Assembly: GCF_025359345.1 (NCBI RefSeq)
Contig: NZ_JANYGQ010000028.1
Location: forward strand, 267,199 to 331,198
From: Mucilaginibacter sp.
Lineage (GTDB): Bacteria > Bacteroidota > Bacteroidia > Sphingobacteriales > Sphingobacteriaceae
DNA length: 64,000 bases
Reading direction: 5' to 3'
The notes under the pieces were generated by a model. The model did not search any database. It was not told the DNA's origin and saw nothing but the letters and a program-made list of their open reading frames with translations. Each line of letters begins with the position of its first letter. Position 1 is the first letter of the stretch. This document shows, in pieces, positions 27,100-34,923 of this stretch. The position numbers were made by a program, and so were the translations under genes.

Positions 27100-27484
27100 T
27101 AAATGCTATCGCCCAGGCATAATCCCCATCGTGCGAAATGGAAAGGCCGATGTCAAACTTAGGCCCCTCTCGATGAATAAGCGCGGTCGGCCTGCCTACT
27201 GGCTTATCGCGCGTTATTTCAATTTTTTTTGGACCGAGGGCCGATGGATCAACTTGTTTTATGGCTTTGTAAACAGCCTCCTTAGCGGCCCATGTTGAAG
27301 CATAACGGAGTAGCGGGTTTTCAAACTGTTCGCAATAAGTTATTTCGTTTTCAGTATAAACTTTGGCTTTAAACGACGGTGTAAACGATTTTTCGAAATC
27401 AGGAATAAACACAATATCGTTGCCTGCCGAAAATTTTTGAGCGGGTATCAGTTCTTCCAGTGCTGTTTTAATTTCCTTCTCCAT
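27083..27484 (-). CDS. acpS: AcpS-type phosphopantetheinyl transferase
   Basis: 133 aa, the usual size for holo-ACP synthase. Motif 1 GNDIVFIPDF (~22-31) and motif 2 WAAKEAVYKAIK (~65-76, with the metal-binding Glu) are both present, and the C terminus reads ISHDGDYAWAIA as in the family. It should activate the carrier protein of the same operon (29632-29907). The gene overlaps the end of the FabI-like gene by 17 bp and lies just before the hydrolase. Whether this is also the housekeeping AcpS of the cell cannot be told from the window; the operon context suggests a dedicated enzyme. Confidence 0.85.
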   Translation of the reverse strand: MEKEIKTALEELIPAQKFSAGNDIVFIPDFEKSFTPSFKAKVYTENEITYCEQFENPLLRYASTWAAKEAVYKAIKQVDPSALGPKKIEITRDKPVGRPTALIHREGPKFDIGLSISHDGDYAWAIAFIENIS

Positions 27485-28286
27485 CTACGCCAAGCCCCAT
27501 TACATTAAACCCGCCATCAACAAAATGAATATTACCGGTAACTTTTTTAGATAAATCAGAGAAGTAGTACAATGCGGCATCGCCTACATCGCCTGCATCA
27601 ATGTTACCAAGCGGGGCTGTAAACTTGCCCATCTTGCGCAGCTTGCGTACGCCGAAGATGCCACCGGATGATGTTGTCATTACCAATCCGGCTGAAATAG
27701 CATTTACTCTTATGCCTGTCCCCCTGAAATGGCTGGCAAGGTATATCATAATATTCTCCAGTGCGGCCTTGCAAATAGCCATGCCTGCATAGCCAGGGAA
27801 TACCCTCTGTGAGGCATTGTAAGTAAGCGTTAATATCGATGCACCCTTTGCCAGTAATGGCGCGGCCACGCGGGCAACGCGCAACAGCGAATAAGCGCTG
27901 ATATTAAACGCATCCATAAAGTCCTCGAACGGGATATCGATATAAGATGGAGCAGGTTCGTTACTACCCGGCAAACTATAACACATAACCGACTGGCTGC
28001 CAAAGGCTACACCGTGCAGCACGTAATCAATGGGGCCGGTTGCATTGTAAACCATTTGCATAAACGCGCTTATTTCCGCTTCCGACCTTATTTCAACCTG
28101 CGCCGATAAAGTGGTATCCATGCCGTTTTGCTGCATCAGGTATAAAACTTCGTTCTTAGTATCAGCGACATAGCTTAGTGCCACTTTACACCCCGAACGG
28201 TGTAATTTTATCGCAATATCATACGCTATGGAGCTTTCGTTCCGAACACCGAATATTACCGCAACCTTATTTGTATTATCTATCAT
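27468..28286 (-). CDS. FabI-like enoyl-ACP reductase (SDR)
   Basis: 272 aa from the ATG at 28286, which overlaps the KAS stop codon by 11 bp. The longer open frame to 28328 is discarded because its extra 14 residues match nothing and lie inside the KAS gene. The NAD-binding start IFGVRNESSIAYDIA (~10-24) follows the FabI pattern, not TGxxxGxG. The catalytic Y-x6-K is seen as YAGMAICK, and the preceding Tyr of the FabI pair is in TLTYNASQRV. It reduces the trans-2-enoyl chain to the saturated acyl chain, the last step of each elongation cycle. Together with KAS, FabG and FabZ-like neighbours this completes the cycle. An SDR ketoreductase is less likely given the motif spacing. Confidence 0.87.
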   Translation of the reverse strand: MIDNTNKVAVIFGVRNESSIAYDIAIKLHRSGCKVALSYVADTKNEVLYLMQQNGMDTTLSAQVEIRSEAEISAFMQMVYNATGPIDYVLHGVAFGSQSVMCYSLPGSNEPAPSYIDIPFEDFMDAFNISAYSLLRVARVAAPLLAKGASILTLTYNASQRVFPGYAGMAICKAALENIMIYLASHFRGTGIRVNAISAGLVMTTSSGGIFGVRKLRKMGKFTAPLGNIDAGDVGDAALYYFSDLSKKVTGNIHFVDGGFNVMGLGVDGEGN

Positions 28287-29628
28287 CCCGCGAAACTGCC
28301 ATGGCGCTGTTTGTACCGCCAAAGCCATAATTTAAACAAACTATTTGGTTAATTTCCTTCTCTACTATTTCCTGCGAGATTAAGTGCCTGTAAGCTGCTG
28401 CAGGTTTATCTGAGCCCTGCCAGCCGTCTTTCTTCTGGAAGTTTTCCGGCTCAGTATTCAACTCATCAGAATTGATACAAGGCAACACCTTTTGGTTTTT
28501 GAGCATTAACAGGGTTGCGATAAACTCTACCGAACCTGCGGCCCCGAGCATATGGCCAAACTGCGCCTTTGGAGCAGCTATATGGTAGCCATCTTCGCCT
28601 AACGTATCCACAACACTTATCAGCTCTAAAATATCACCTACCGGGGTAGCTGTTCCGTGTACTTTAACCACTTCAGGTTTAATTTCGGCGTCCGCCATTA
28701 AGCCTTTCCATAAACGGCGCTGGCCATCGTATGATGGATAGAACATATTGCCGTCACCGTCGGAGTTATTGAAGTAGCCATCTATAATGCCCAATATGTT
28801 TGCACCTCGCGCCTTTGCCATTTCATATTCTTCAAGCGCCACAATACCGGCGCCAAATGAACAAACAAAACCATTGCGTTTTACATCAAAAGGGCGGGAG
28901 CTTTGTTCAGGTGCGAATCCTTTGCTCAATACCTGCATGGCGTCAAAGCCGATGAAAGTTTCAAGTGCTGTACCTTCAACACCGCCGCAAATGGCGCGGT
29001 CCTGCAGGCCGAATTTTATCAGGCGATAGGCATAACCGATATTTCCAAGCCCTGTGGCACAGGCTGATATAATTGATTCGCAAACGCCTTTATTTCTGAT
29101 CAGGCACGATACGTTGGCTGCCTCGCGGTACGACATAGCCCTGTCCACTGTATGTGAACCAGCCATTCGGGTTTTTTTGCCCAGTTCGTAAAATGCGTGC
29201 CATGCGTGGCGCGATACCACATTGCCGCCGCCGCCCGAAGCAACAACCACACCGGTTTGTTCCGATTCGGTTTCTTCCTTTGTCCACCCCGCCATTTCAA
29301 TTGATTCCAGCGCGCCGATCATGGCCCAAACACAACCGAGGTCGGCTGTGGCCAGGTTAAGGTCGGGTATCCGACCAAGGTGGTCTACGTAGGTTTCCGG
29401 CCATTCTGTTTCCGGTACCGGGTGAATAGCTTCCAGGTTCATTTCCGGCTCAGTAATATAACCCGCTACGGTCGAACGGATTTGCTTTGGGTATTGCAGC
29501 GCTTTGGGCCACTCGCGTATGAGGCTCTGGCCGGTAAATAATTTTTTATCAAACTCATCTAGCCCCGTGCAGGTTGGAAAAGCACCGCCCATACCAACAA
29601 CTGCAACTCTTCGTCCTGCTACACTCAT
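28276..29628 (-). CDS. Beta-ketoacyl-ACP synthase (FabF/KAS II type)
   Basis: 450 aa. The condensing-enzyme triad is complete: Cys in ISACATGLGNI (~189), His in KVHGTATPVGD (~323) and His in KAQFGHMLGAAGS (~358) with the accompanying Lys. The C-terminal NYGFGGTNSA is the family signature. It catalyses decarboxylative Claisen condensation of malonyl-ACP with an acyl chain. Only one KS is encoded in the operon, with no chain-length factor, so this is a homodimeric fatty-acid type, not a type II aromatic polyketide pair. It follows the ACP gene by 3 bp and overlaps the FabI-like gene by 11 bp. Confidence 0.92.
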   Translation of the reverse strand: MSVAGRRVAVVGMGGAFPTCTGLDEFDKKLFTGQSLIREWPKALQYPKQIRSTVAGYITEPEMNLEAIHPVPETEWPETYVDHLGRIPDLNLATADLGCVWAMIGALESIEMAGWTKEETESEQTGVVVASGGGGNVVSRHAWHAFYELGKKTRMAGSHTVDRAMSYREAANVSCLIRNKGVCESIISACATGLGNIGYAYRLIKFGLQDRAICGGVEGTALETFIGFDAMQVLSKGFAPEQSSRPFDVKRNGFVCSFGAGIVALEEYEMAKARGANILGIIDGYFNNSDGDGNMFYPSYDGQRRLWKGLMADAEIKPEVVKVHGTATPVGDILELISVVDTLGEDGYHIAAPKAQFGHMLGAAGSVEFIATLLMLKNQKVLPCINSDELNTEPENFQKKDGWQGSDKPAAAYRHLISQEIVEKEINQIVCLNYGFGGTNSAMAVSRDDR

Positions 29629-29631
29629 AAA

Positions 29632-29907
29632 TTATTTATTTGCACTGCGTTCCCTAACCATAATGATCAAATCGATAACATCCTTAACCTTCGAACCCAT
29701 ACGGTCGATGTCCTCGTCCTCAAACTCGATGTCGAATTTTTGCTCAACCTTAGCTGCAATGTTGATCAACTCGGTCGAGGGAGTGTCCATATCAGTTAAA
29801 AAGTCGGTTTCTTCGGTAACACCTTCCAATTTTGCCGGGTCAATTGTGCGTACAGTGCGCAGTACTTCCAGTAAACCTTCAAGTATCTCTTGTCTTTCGT
29901 TTGCCAT
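29632..29907 (-). CDS. Acyl carrier protein with PST in place of DSL
   Basis: 91 aa, acidic, four-helix carrier protein. The modified serine is most likely Ser44 in TDMDTPSTELINI: its distance from the upstream D-x-x block and from the following EQKF helix end equals that in standard ACPs, so the usual D-S-L has become P-S-T. Residues FDIEFEDEDIDRM and the final helix VKDVIDLIIMV are typical. It carries the growing chain for KAS, FabG, FabZ-like and FabI-like neighbours, and should be activated by the AcpS of the same operon. Start ATG at 29907 lies 1 bp beyond the stop of the FabZ-like gene. Confidence 0.88.
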   Translation of the reverse strand: MANERQEILEGLLEVLRTVRTIDPAKLEGVTEETDFLTDMDTPSTELINIAAKVEQKFDIEFEDEDIDRMGSKVKDVIDLIIMVRERSANK

Positions 29908-29908
29908 A

Positions 29909-30505
29909 TTATGCTAATTTGTTAAATTGTTCTATCAGTATTGCCCGGCCGGTAATGTCGTGCAGCTCGGCCACTTTTATAAAATCTTTGCTAATATCAT
30001 ACTTTAATAATCTTTCCTCGGTAAAATCACTAAAATATTCATCCAAATCGAGCCCTTTTGGTACCCGGTAAATGCGTCCATCGCAAACCATTTGCCGCCA
30101 TTTCCAGAATGTTATGTTGCCGATGCTGATAAAGGTATCGCCAAGTTCCAGGTAATTCTGAAAATTAACATTGCCAATGCTGATAAATGCCGGTACAAAT
30201 GTATCCCTCAATACATCAGGCAAACAATTTTGTTTGCGGCATTGGAGGAAAGTAGCGCACGATACAATAGTGGCCTGGGCGAAAGCCTCAATCTGGTCGA
30301 CCCCGCGGAATACATTGAAGTGGTCTTCAACATCCCGTTCGGTGGGGGAGTAGCTAGCTACGATACCTTTGTTAGGCGAATGCCAATGGTAATTGCTCAC
30401 CAGTCGTTTGGTAGGGCCATGAAGCAGTAAATTTACAGGATCTACACCCACGAGGTTTCCGTGTTGAATAGTATCCAGGTAACCTGCTTTTTCTTCGTCT
30501 GTCAT
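29909..30505 (-). CDS. FabZ-like hotdog dehydratase
   Basis: 198 aa. The core resembles FabA/FabZ: a His in DVEDHFNVFRGVDQIEAFAQA (His62) is followed eleven residues later by Glu73 in QIEA, close to the catalytic His/Glu pair of FabZ (GHFP..LIEALAQA). The usual GHFPG is changed to DHFNVF. The remaining C-terminal ~100 residues (including NITFWKWRQMVCDGRIYRVP) are longer than in FabZ and I do not recognise them. It should dehydrate the 3-hydroxyacyl chain, between FabG and FabI-like steps. The ATG overlaps the FabG stop by 4 bp (ATGA). The family call rests on the motif pair and context. Confidence 0.7.
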   Translation of the reverse strand: MTDEEKAGYLDTIQHGNLVGVDPVNLLLHGPTKRLVSNYHWHSPNKGIVASYSPTERDVEDHFNVFRGVDQIEAFAQATIVSCATFLQCRKQNCLPDVLRDTFVPAFISIGNVNFQNYLELGDTFISIGNITFWKWRQMVCDGRIYRVPKGLDLDEYFSDFTEERLLKYDISKDFIKVAELHDITGRAILIEQFNKLA

Positions 30506-31221
30506 ATTAAACCGCCGTTGATGTGGATATTTGTGCCGTTAATGTATGATGCCTTGTCTGATAGCAGGAACTCAATTGTATCCGCCACATCATCAACCCT
30601 TCCAAATCGTTTAGCCGGTATCATATTAAAATATTTCTGTTTGATAGCTTCAGGTATGCCTGCAGTCATATCGGTTTCTATAAAACCGGGTGAGACGCTT
30701 AATACCCTTATTTTGTGCTCGGTATTTGTGGCGGCCGCTTCCTGTGCCAACGAGCGTGATAGCGCTGCTAAGCCCGCTTTGGTAGCTGCATAAACCGACT
30801 GAAACGCATTGCCGCTTTCGCCTACAACCGAGCTGACGTTAATAATCACCCCCTCCTGCGTAAGGCTGAATATTTTCATAGCTGTTTTGCAGATCAATAT
30901 CGGAGCTTTTAAATTTACATTCAGCATGGCGTCAATTTCGCGCTCGGGCTGATAGTTTAGGGGTTTGTCATAAGTTACGCCGGCATTGTTGATTACGCCG
31001 TATAAGTCGCCATGTTCTTTTTTTAGCTGCTTACAAAAGGTATTGATGGCTTCAGCGTCCGAAAAATCGGCGCATAAAATATGGCTACCCGGGATGACCT
31101 CAGTAAAACTTTCGGGTTTTGATGCGTGTAATATTAAAGTATATTGGCCTGATAGCTTTTTCGAAATGGCCAGCCCTAAACCCTTACTGGCACCGGTAAT
31201 TAATATTTTTCGTTTCTCCAT
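30502..31221 (-). CDS. FabG-like 3-oxoacyl-ACP reductase (SDR)
   Basis: 239 aa, a classical short-chain dehydrogenase. NAD(P)-binding TGASKGLGLA (~9-18), NNAGVTYD (~78), catalytic Ser in NVSSVVGES (~128), Y-x3-K as YAATKAGL (~145) and the C-terminal NGTNIHINGG are present. It reduces the 3-ketoacyl chain made by KAS. It is the first gene of the eight-gene operon; the preceding 200 bp (31222-31421) are shared with the plus-strand phosphodiesterase gene and should contain the promoter. Confidence 0.9.
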   Translation of the reverse strand: MEKRKILITGASKGLGLAISKKLSGQYTLILHASKPESFTEVIPGSHILCADFSDAEAINTFCKQLKKEHGDLYGVINNAGVTYDKPLNYQPEREIDAMLNVNLKAPILICKTAMKIFSLTQEGVIINVSSVVGESGNAFQSVYAATKAGLAALSRSLAQEAAATNTEHKIRVLSVSPGFIETDMTAGIPEAIKQKYFNMIPAKRFGRVDDVADTIEFLLSDKASYINGTNIHINGGLI

Positions 31222-31370
31222 CAGGACTGTTATAGTGATTAGAGGTTGGAGATCAGAGGCTAGGTTAACAAATCGTTAAACTTCGTCTTAATCTTTACAG
31301 CAAATATGTTGATTTATAATAATAATTTCGGCAAGTTGTTTTAATATTTGACCCATAAATAGTGAACCGT

Positions 31371-31404
31371 GAGACTAAGGAAGTTTAAAAAACTCCGTAA
31401 GTCT
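31371..31404. repeat. Imperfect hairpin before the phosphodiesterase gene
   Basis: GAGACTAAGGAAGTTT and AACTCCGTAAGTCTC pair with two or three mismatches around an A-rich loop, 18 bp before the ATG at 31422. The related GATTTACGAAGTT/AACTTCGTAAATC hairpin at 34253-34282 suggests a sequence family. It could affect the 5' end of the mRNA or be a dispersed repeat. Confidence 0.4.
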
Positions 31405-31421
31405 CCGCAAGACTCCGAAAT

Positions 31422-32378
31422 ATGTATCGTAAATATTTTATTTTCAGTATTTTATGCTTGCTGCTGTTGCCTATGGCTGGATTTTCGCAGCAGGCAAAAT
31501 CCTTTAAAATCGTGCCGCTTGGCGTAAAAGGCGGGGCTGACGAAAGCAACCTGTCAGCCTATATAGTGGCGGCAACGGGCACCAACGACTATATCTGCCT
31601 TGATGCGGGGACGCTGCATGCCGGTATTGAAAAGGCTATCGCCAATAAAGTGTTTAATCTGCCTGTTGAGCAAGTGCTCCGCAAATACATCAAAGGCTAT
31701 TTTATTTCACACGCCCATCTCGACCATTTGGCCGGGCTAATTATCAATTCGCCCGATGATACCGCTAAAACCATCTACGGACTGGCCAGCACATTACAAA
31801 CTATCAAAACCCACTATTTTACCTGGGAAAGTTGGGCCAATTTTGCCGATGAAGGAGAAGCACCGCTGCTAAAAAAATACCATTATCAGCCATTGGTGCC
31901 CGATAGTAGCATCGCCATAAAAAATACGGCAATGACGGTTATCGCCTACCCGTTAAGCCATTCCAGTCTTACCAGTACCGCATTTTTAGTAAAAAGCAAT
32001 GGTGCTTATATTTTGTATTTAGGCGATACCGGTCCGGATGAGATTGAAAAAAGCAACAAGCTGCATAAACTATGGGAAGTGGTTGCCCGGTTGATAAGAA
32101 GCAAAAAGCTTAAAGCTATAATGATTGAAACCTCGTTCCCGAATATTCAGCCCGATAAAACGCTGTTCGGTCATTTCACCCCCAACTGGCTAATGAAGGA
32201 AATGAATAATCTGGCAGTTTTAACTGGCGCGGACGCGATTAAAGGATTTAATTTGATAATAACACACGTAAAACCGCCGCAGGTCAATATTGATAAAATA
32301 AAAGCAGAGGTAAAAGCGGCGAATAAATTGGGATTTAATTTGATATTTCCGGAGCAGGGGAAGGAGATTGATTTATGA
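31422..32378 (+). CDS. Class II 3',5'-cyclic-nucleotide phosphodiesterase (metallo-beta-lactamase fold)
   Basis: 318 aa with a signal peptide (~1-22, ending MAGFSQQ). The metal site SHAHLDHLAGLI (~96-107) is the HxHxDH signature of class II cAMP phosphodiesterases (PDE1/CpdP). The downstream YPLSHSS, ILYLGDTGPDE and C-terminal THVKPP blocks complete the metal ligands. Members hydrolyse cAMP or related cyclic nucleotides; the signal peptide places this one in the periplasm. It stands alone, divergent from the FabG operon. Confidence 0.85.
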   Translation: MYRKYFIFSILCLLLLPMAGFSQQAKSFKIVPLGVKGGADESNLSAYIVAATGTNDYICLDAGTLHAGIEKAIANKVFNLPVEQVLRKYIKGYFISHAHLDHLAGLIINSPDDTAKTIYGLASTLQTIKTHYFTWESWANFADEGEAPLLKKYHYQPLVPDSSIAIKNTAMTVIAYPLSHSSLTSTAFLVKSNGAYILYLGDTGPDEIEKSNKLHKLWEVVARLIRSKKLKAIMIETSFPNIQPDKTLFGHFTPNWLMKEMNNLAVLTGADAIKGFNLIITHVKPPQVNIDKIKAEVKAANKLGFNLIFPEQGKEIDL

Positions 32379-32432
32379 ACTTTTCCAAGACGCAATATTT
32401 TGCCTCTCGGAAAACTAACCGACGTTTTGAAT

Positions 32433-32783
32433 ATGAACAACATAACCATCAAACGCATTTACAATCCCGTTGAAGAATCTGACGGTTTTAGAATATTAGT
32501 CGACCGTTTATGGCCGCGCGGCATGAAAAAAGAAGACGCCGGTATTGACTTATGGTTGAAGGCCGTTGCCCCAACGGATGCATTGCGCAAATGGTACCAC
32601 CATGATGGCGGCAGATGGGACGAGTTCAGGCATAAATACCTGCTGGAACTGAAAGATAACCCCGCAGTGGATGAGCTATTGTTGTTAATAAAGGAACACA
32701 AAACGGTTACGTTGCTATATGCAGCGAGGGATGCAGAGCAAAATCACGCGCTTGTTTTGCTGGAATTTTTGCAAAATCGTTAA
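32433..32783 (+). CDS. DUF488 family protein
   Basis: 116 aa from the ATG at 32433; the 11-codon extension to a TTG at 32400 is unlikely. The motif RILVDRLWPRGMKKEDAGID (~18-37) and the WxxHD-like KWYHHDGGRWDEF are typical of DUF488. The C-terminal LLYAARDAEQNHALVL is also characteristic. The biochemical role of the family is not established. It starts 54 bp after the phosphodiesterase and may be co-transcribed with it. Confidence 0.85.
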   Translation: MNNITIKRIYNPVEESDGFRILVDRLWPRGMKKEDAGIDLWLKAVAPTDALRKWYHHDGGRWDEFRHKYLLELKDNPAVDELLLLIKEHKTVTLLYAARDAEQNHALVLLEFLQNR

Positions 32784-32811
32784 TAGGAATAGGGTTTGAA
32801 CTTTGCCGCAA

Positions 32812-32919
32812 AGCGTTCCATTTTCCCAGGCGGAACACCCGGAACGCTGTAAAACATGCTGATTGTCAAATTGTTTCATTTATGAATGCTTCGAACTTGT
32901 TAGTGTTGTCACCAACAAG
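32812..32919. repeat. Two hairpin-forming sequences in the gap 32784-32985
   Basis: AGCGTTCC (32812-32819) is matched exactly by GGAACGCT (32841-32848). Further on, CTTGTTAGTG (32896-32905) and CACCAACAAG (32910-32919) form a hairpin with a 4-nt loop and one mismatch. Neither is followed by a T-run on either strand, so intrinsic termination is doubtful. No ORF fills the gap. A dispersed repeat is a possible reading. Confidence 0.4.
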
Positions 32920-32985
32920 CAAAGGAACATTTGGTGTTCAAAAAGCCAGTATACAGGTGGCGTTAACCGAATTTCTTGGTAGGCG

Positions 32986-33504
32986 TTATTCCTCTAACTC
33001 TAGAAGGTACGTCAAAATCCAGCGGAACTCATCAATCAAAAAGGGATAATCTAATCGGGCTCTGCCGGTTTGTTTGAAGCCGTACGATTCGTAGAATAAC
33101 TTTGCCGGGCTACTCTCCATAACCTGTAATAACAGTGTGGCGCATTGTTTTTTGTCTGCAAAGTCGAAAATGAAGTTCATAACAGTTTTGCCTATACCTT
33201 TACCAGTGGCCGATTGTAGTAAATATAGCTTTTCTATTTCCAGGCATTTTTTTTCGGAATTAAGCGAGCTTAGGCTTTCTTTTAATTTGAAATAACCAAC
33301 CAGTTCATCATCGGCGTAAACGAAAAAATAATAAACGCCGGGTTTCGCTATATCTGCCTTAAAGTCAGCCGTATGATAAAATTTTTTAAGATAAGCTTCA
33401 GCTTCATCGAGCCATAAATAGTTGTAGGTTTGTTTGTAGGATGTTATGGCAATTTCGGCTAATAAATAAAGCTGGCTAATATCGCACTGTGTTATGGTTA
33501 TCAA
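32986..33504 (-). CDS. GNAT-family N-acetyltransferase
   Basis: 172 aa. The acetyl-CoA-binding motif A reads LYLLQSATGKGIGKTVM (~92-108, Q-x-x-G-x-G), followed by motif B LFYESYGFKQTGR. The open frame has no ATG near its start: it begins with TTG at 33504 and an in-frame TGA lies seven codons further upstream, so a TTG start (with the conserved ITITQCDISQL strand) is required for a full domain. It acetylates an amine on a small molecule or protein; the substrate cannot be told. It is a single-gene unit, divergent from the sigma factor. Confidence 0.82.
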   Translation of the reverse strand: MITITQCDISQLYLLAEIAITSYKQTYNYLWLDEAEAYLKKFYHTADFKADIAKPGVYYFFVYADDELVGYFKLKESLSSLNSEKKCLEIEKLYLLQSATGKGIGKTVMNFIFDFADKKQCATLLLQVMESSPAKLFYESYGFKQTGRARLDYPFLIDEFRWILTYLLELEE

Positions 33505-33593
33505 TTTGATGGACTTGATTAATCAGGTATTTTACAATTTTTGTAACCCTTTTGCATCAGGATACACTATCGTTTAATAAAACCCTGTTTTTA

Positions 33594-34253
33594 ATGATTA
33601 CGGCCAAAGATACTTTTAATTTAAAAATGAGCGACGAAGAAATTGTTGACAGGGTAGTTAAAGGTGAACAACATTTGTACGAGCATTTAATGCGCAAGTA
33701 TAACCAACGGATGTATCGCATCAGTATGTCGATTATTAATGATGACAAGGAAGCTGAGGATATTATGCAAACGGCTTACATTAATGCTTACCAGCAGTTG
33801 AAAAGTTTCCAGGGCCGCAGCAGCTTTGGGACGTGGTTAACCCGGATATTGATATATGAAAGCCTGCTGCATAAAAAAAGAAAATTAAAACTTCAAAAAG
33901 TGCTGATGGAAAAAACTGGTAACGATTATCATAACGATACTCCATTAAAAGGCCTTATTAATAAAGAACTAAGAGGACTTCTTGAAAACGCGGTTGCCCA
34001 ATTGCCCGAAAAATACAGGCTTGTATTTGTAATGCGCGAGGTTCAGGAAATGAGCACGAATGAGACAATGGAAGCGCTTAATATTGGCGAATCGAACGTA
34101 AAAATCCGCTTGAGCCGTGCTAAAGAAATGCTGCGCGATGAACTGGATAGTTACTGGCGGCCGCAACAATTGTTTGAGTTTAATTTAGTAAGATGCGATG
34201 TGGTGGTTGATTTTGTGATGCATAGAATTGGAACCAGCACCCAATGCGATTAG
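33594..34253 (+). CDS. ECF-type RNA polymerase sigma factor
   Basis: 219 aa from the ATG at 33594; a second ATG at 33627 (MSDEE) is possible. Region 2 covers ~20-95 with YNQRMYRISMSIINDDKEAEDIMQTAYINAYQ and the FQGRSSFGTWLTRI core. Region 4 is at ~140-190 (LPEKYRLVFVMREVQEMSTNETMEALNIGESNVKIRLSRAKEML). No anti-sigma gene follows; instead there is an intrinsic terminator and then a convergent histone-like gene. The C-terminal ~30 residues beyond region 4 (with VRCDVVVDFVMHRI) might take the regulatory role of an anti-sigma factor, which is a guess. Confidence 0.88.
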   Translation: MITAKDTFNLKMSDEEIVDRVVKGEQHLYEHLMRKYNQRMYRISMSIINDDKEAEDIMQTAYINAYQQLKSFQGRSSFGTWLTRILIYESLLHKKRKLKLQKVLMEKTGNDYHNDTPLKGLINKELRGLLENAVAQLPEKYRLVFVMREVQEMSTNETMEALNIGESNVKIRLSRAKEMLRDELDSYWRPQQLFEFNLVRCDVVVDFVMHRIGTSTQCD

Positions 34254-34288
34254 ATTTACGAAGTTGTGAAACTTCGTAAATCTTTTTT
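34253..34288 (+). terminator. Rho-independent terminator after the sigma factor gene
   Basis: A perfect 13-bp stem, GATTTACGAAGTT (34253-34265) with AACTTCGTAAATC (34270-34282) around a GTGA loop, is followed by six T. It begins within the stop codon of the sigma gene. On the minus strand there is no T-run after it, so it serves the plus strand. Confidence 0.85.
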
Positions 34289-34294
34289 AACGCT

Positions 34295-34651
34295 TTATTT
34301 AGTTGCTTTTTTTACAGGCGCAGCTTTTGCAGTTGTTTCCTTTTTTACAGCTTTTGGTGCAGCTACAGCAGGCTTGCTATCAACGGCAACAAGTTTTGAG
34401 GCTTTTGCAGCAGGCGCAGCATTAGTTTCAGCTTTTACCTTTGTGGCTTTAACTTGTTCGCTTTTTACCGGTTTTGCCAGTTTTTTTGCCAATTGTTTGG
34501 CCGCTTTCTCAATGTCTTTTTCAATCTTTTTGGTAGTATGGCCAAGTTTTGTGGCAAATACCCTCAATTCTATTATTAAATTTTCTTTAATAGTTTTCTT
34601 TTCTGCTGCATGTGCAGCTTTAGCGGCCGATTTTGTATTTTCTTTTTTCAT
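34295..34651 (-). CDS. Histone H1-like Lys/Ala-rich DNA-binding protein
   Basis: 118 aa from the ATG at 34651. The N-terminal half is a charged helix with coiled-coil character (KKTIKENLIIELRVFATKLGHTTKKIEKDIEKAAKQLAKKL). The C-terminal half is a low-complexity tail of Ala, Lys, Pro and Val (AAPKAVKKETTAKAAPVKKATK). This matches the Hc1/HctA-like and AlgP-like proteins that bind DNA through a flexible lysine tail. The frame-shifted plus-strand ORF over the same bases is a hydrophobic shadow. A good promoter lies at 34670-34699, which rules out a start at 34672. Confidence 0.75.
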   Translation of the reverse strand: MKKENTKSAAKAAHAAEKKTIKENLIIELRVFATKLGHTTKKIEKDIEKAAKQLAKKLAKPVKSEQVKATKVKAETNAAPAAKASKLVAVDSKPAVAAPKAVKKETTAKAAPVKKATK

Positions 34652-34669
34652 TTGGTTTATGGATTGCTG

Positions 34670-34699
34670 CAAAGGTAGGTTATATTAAAGTTAGTTCAA
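34670..34699 (-). promoter_or_regulatory. Bacteroidota-type promoter of the histone-like gene
   Basis: On the minus strand TTG (34699-34697) is followed after 19 bp by TACCTTTG (34677-34670), an exact match to the TAnnTTTG -7 box. The start codon lies 18 bp after the -7 box. Confidence 0.7.
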
Positions 34700-34923
34700 T
34701 GTTATCATTATGTTAACAGTGTTTTTGTGCATTAATATTAAGTTATTAATGCCTTAGTAATGAGATGATTATTGTTTTAATTGCTTTTTACTGCACCAAT
34801 ACTGCTCACAATTGCACATTTTATGGGTGACAACCTGTATAAAAGACATTACATATTTGCTTAAAACAAATTAAAAATGTATTTCTGTTGTGTAAACCGC
34901 TGCCATCAGCTTAAATATCCCGA

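Noticed and set aside
27468..28328. Longer FabI start at 28328
   Set aside because: The 14 extra residues lie in the KAS gene and match no reductase; ATG at 28286 fits the family start.
25592..31221. Flexirubin / aryl polyene or dialkylresorcinol cluster
   Set aside because: Only one KS and no aromatic starter enzyme, DarA/DarB pair, ammonia lyase or glycosyl/halogenase genes are present.
34266..34688. 140-codon hydrophobic plus-strand ORF
   Set aside because: It is the reverse frame of the Lys/Ala-rich histone-like gene, whose promoter and start are clear; Phe/Ala/Ser composition is the expected shadow of a Lys/Ala tail.
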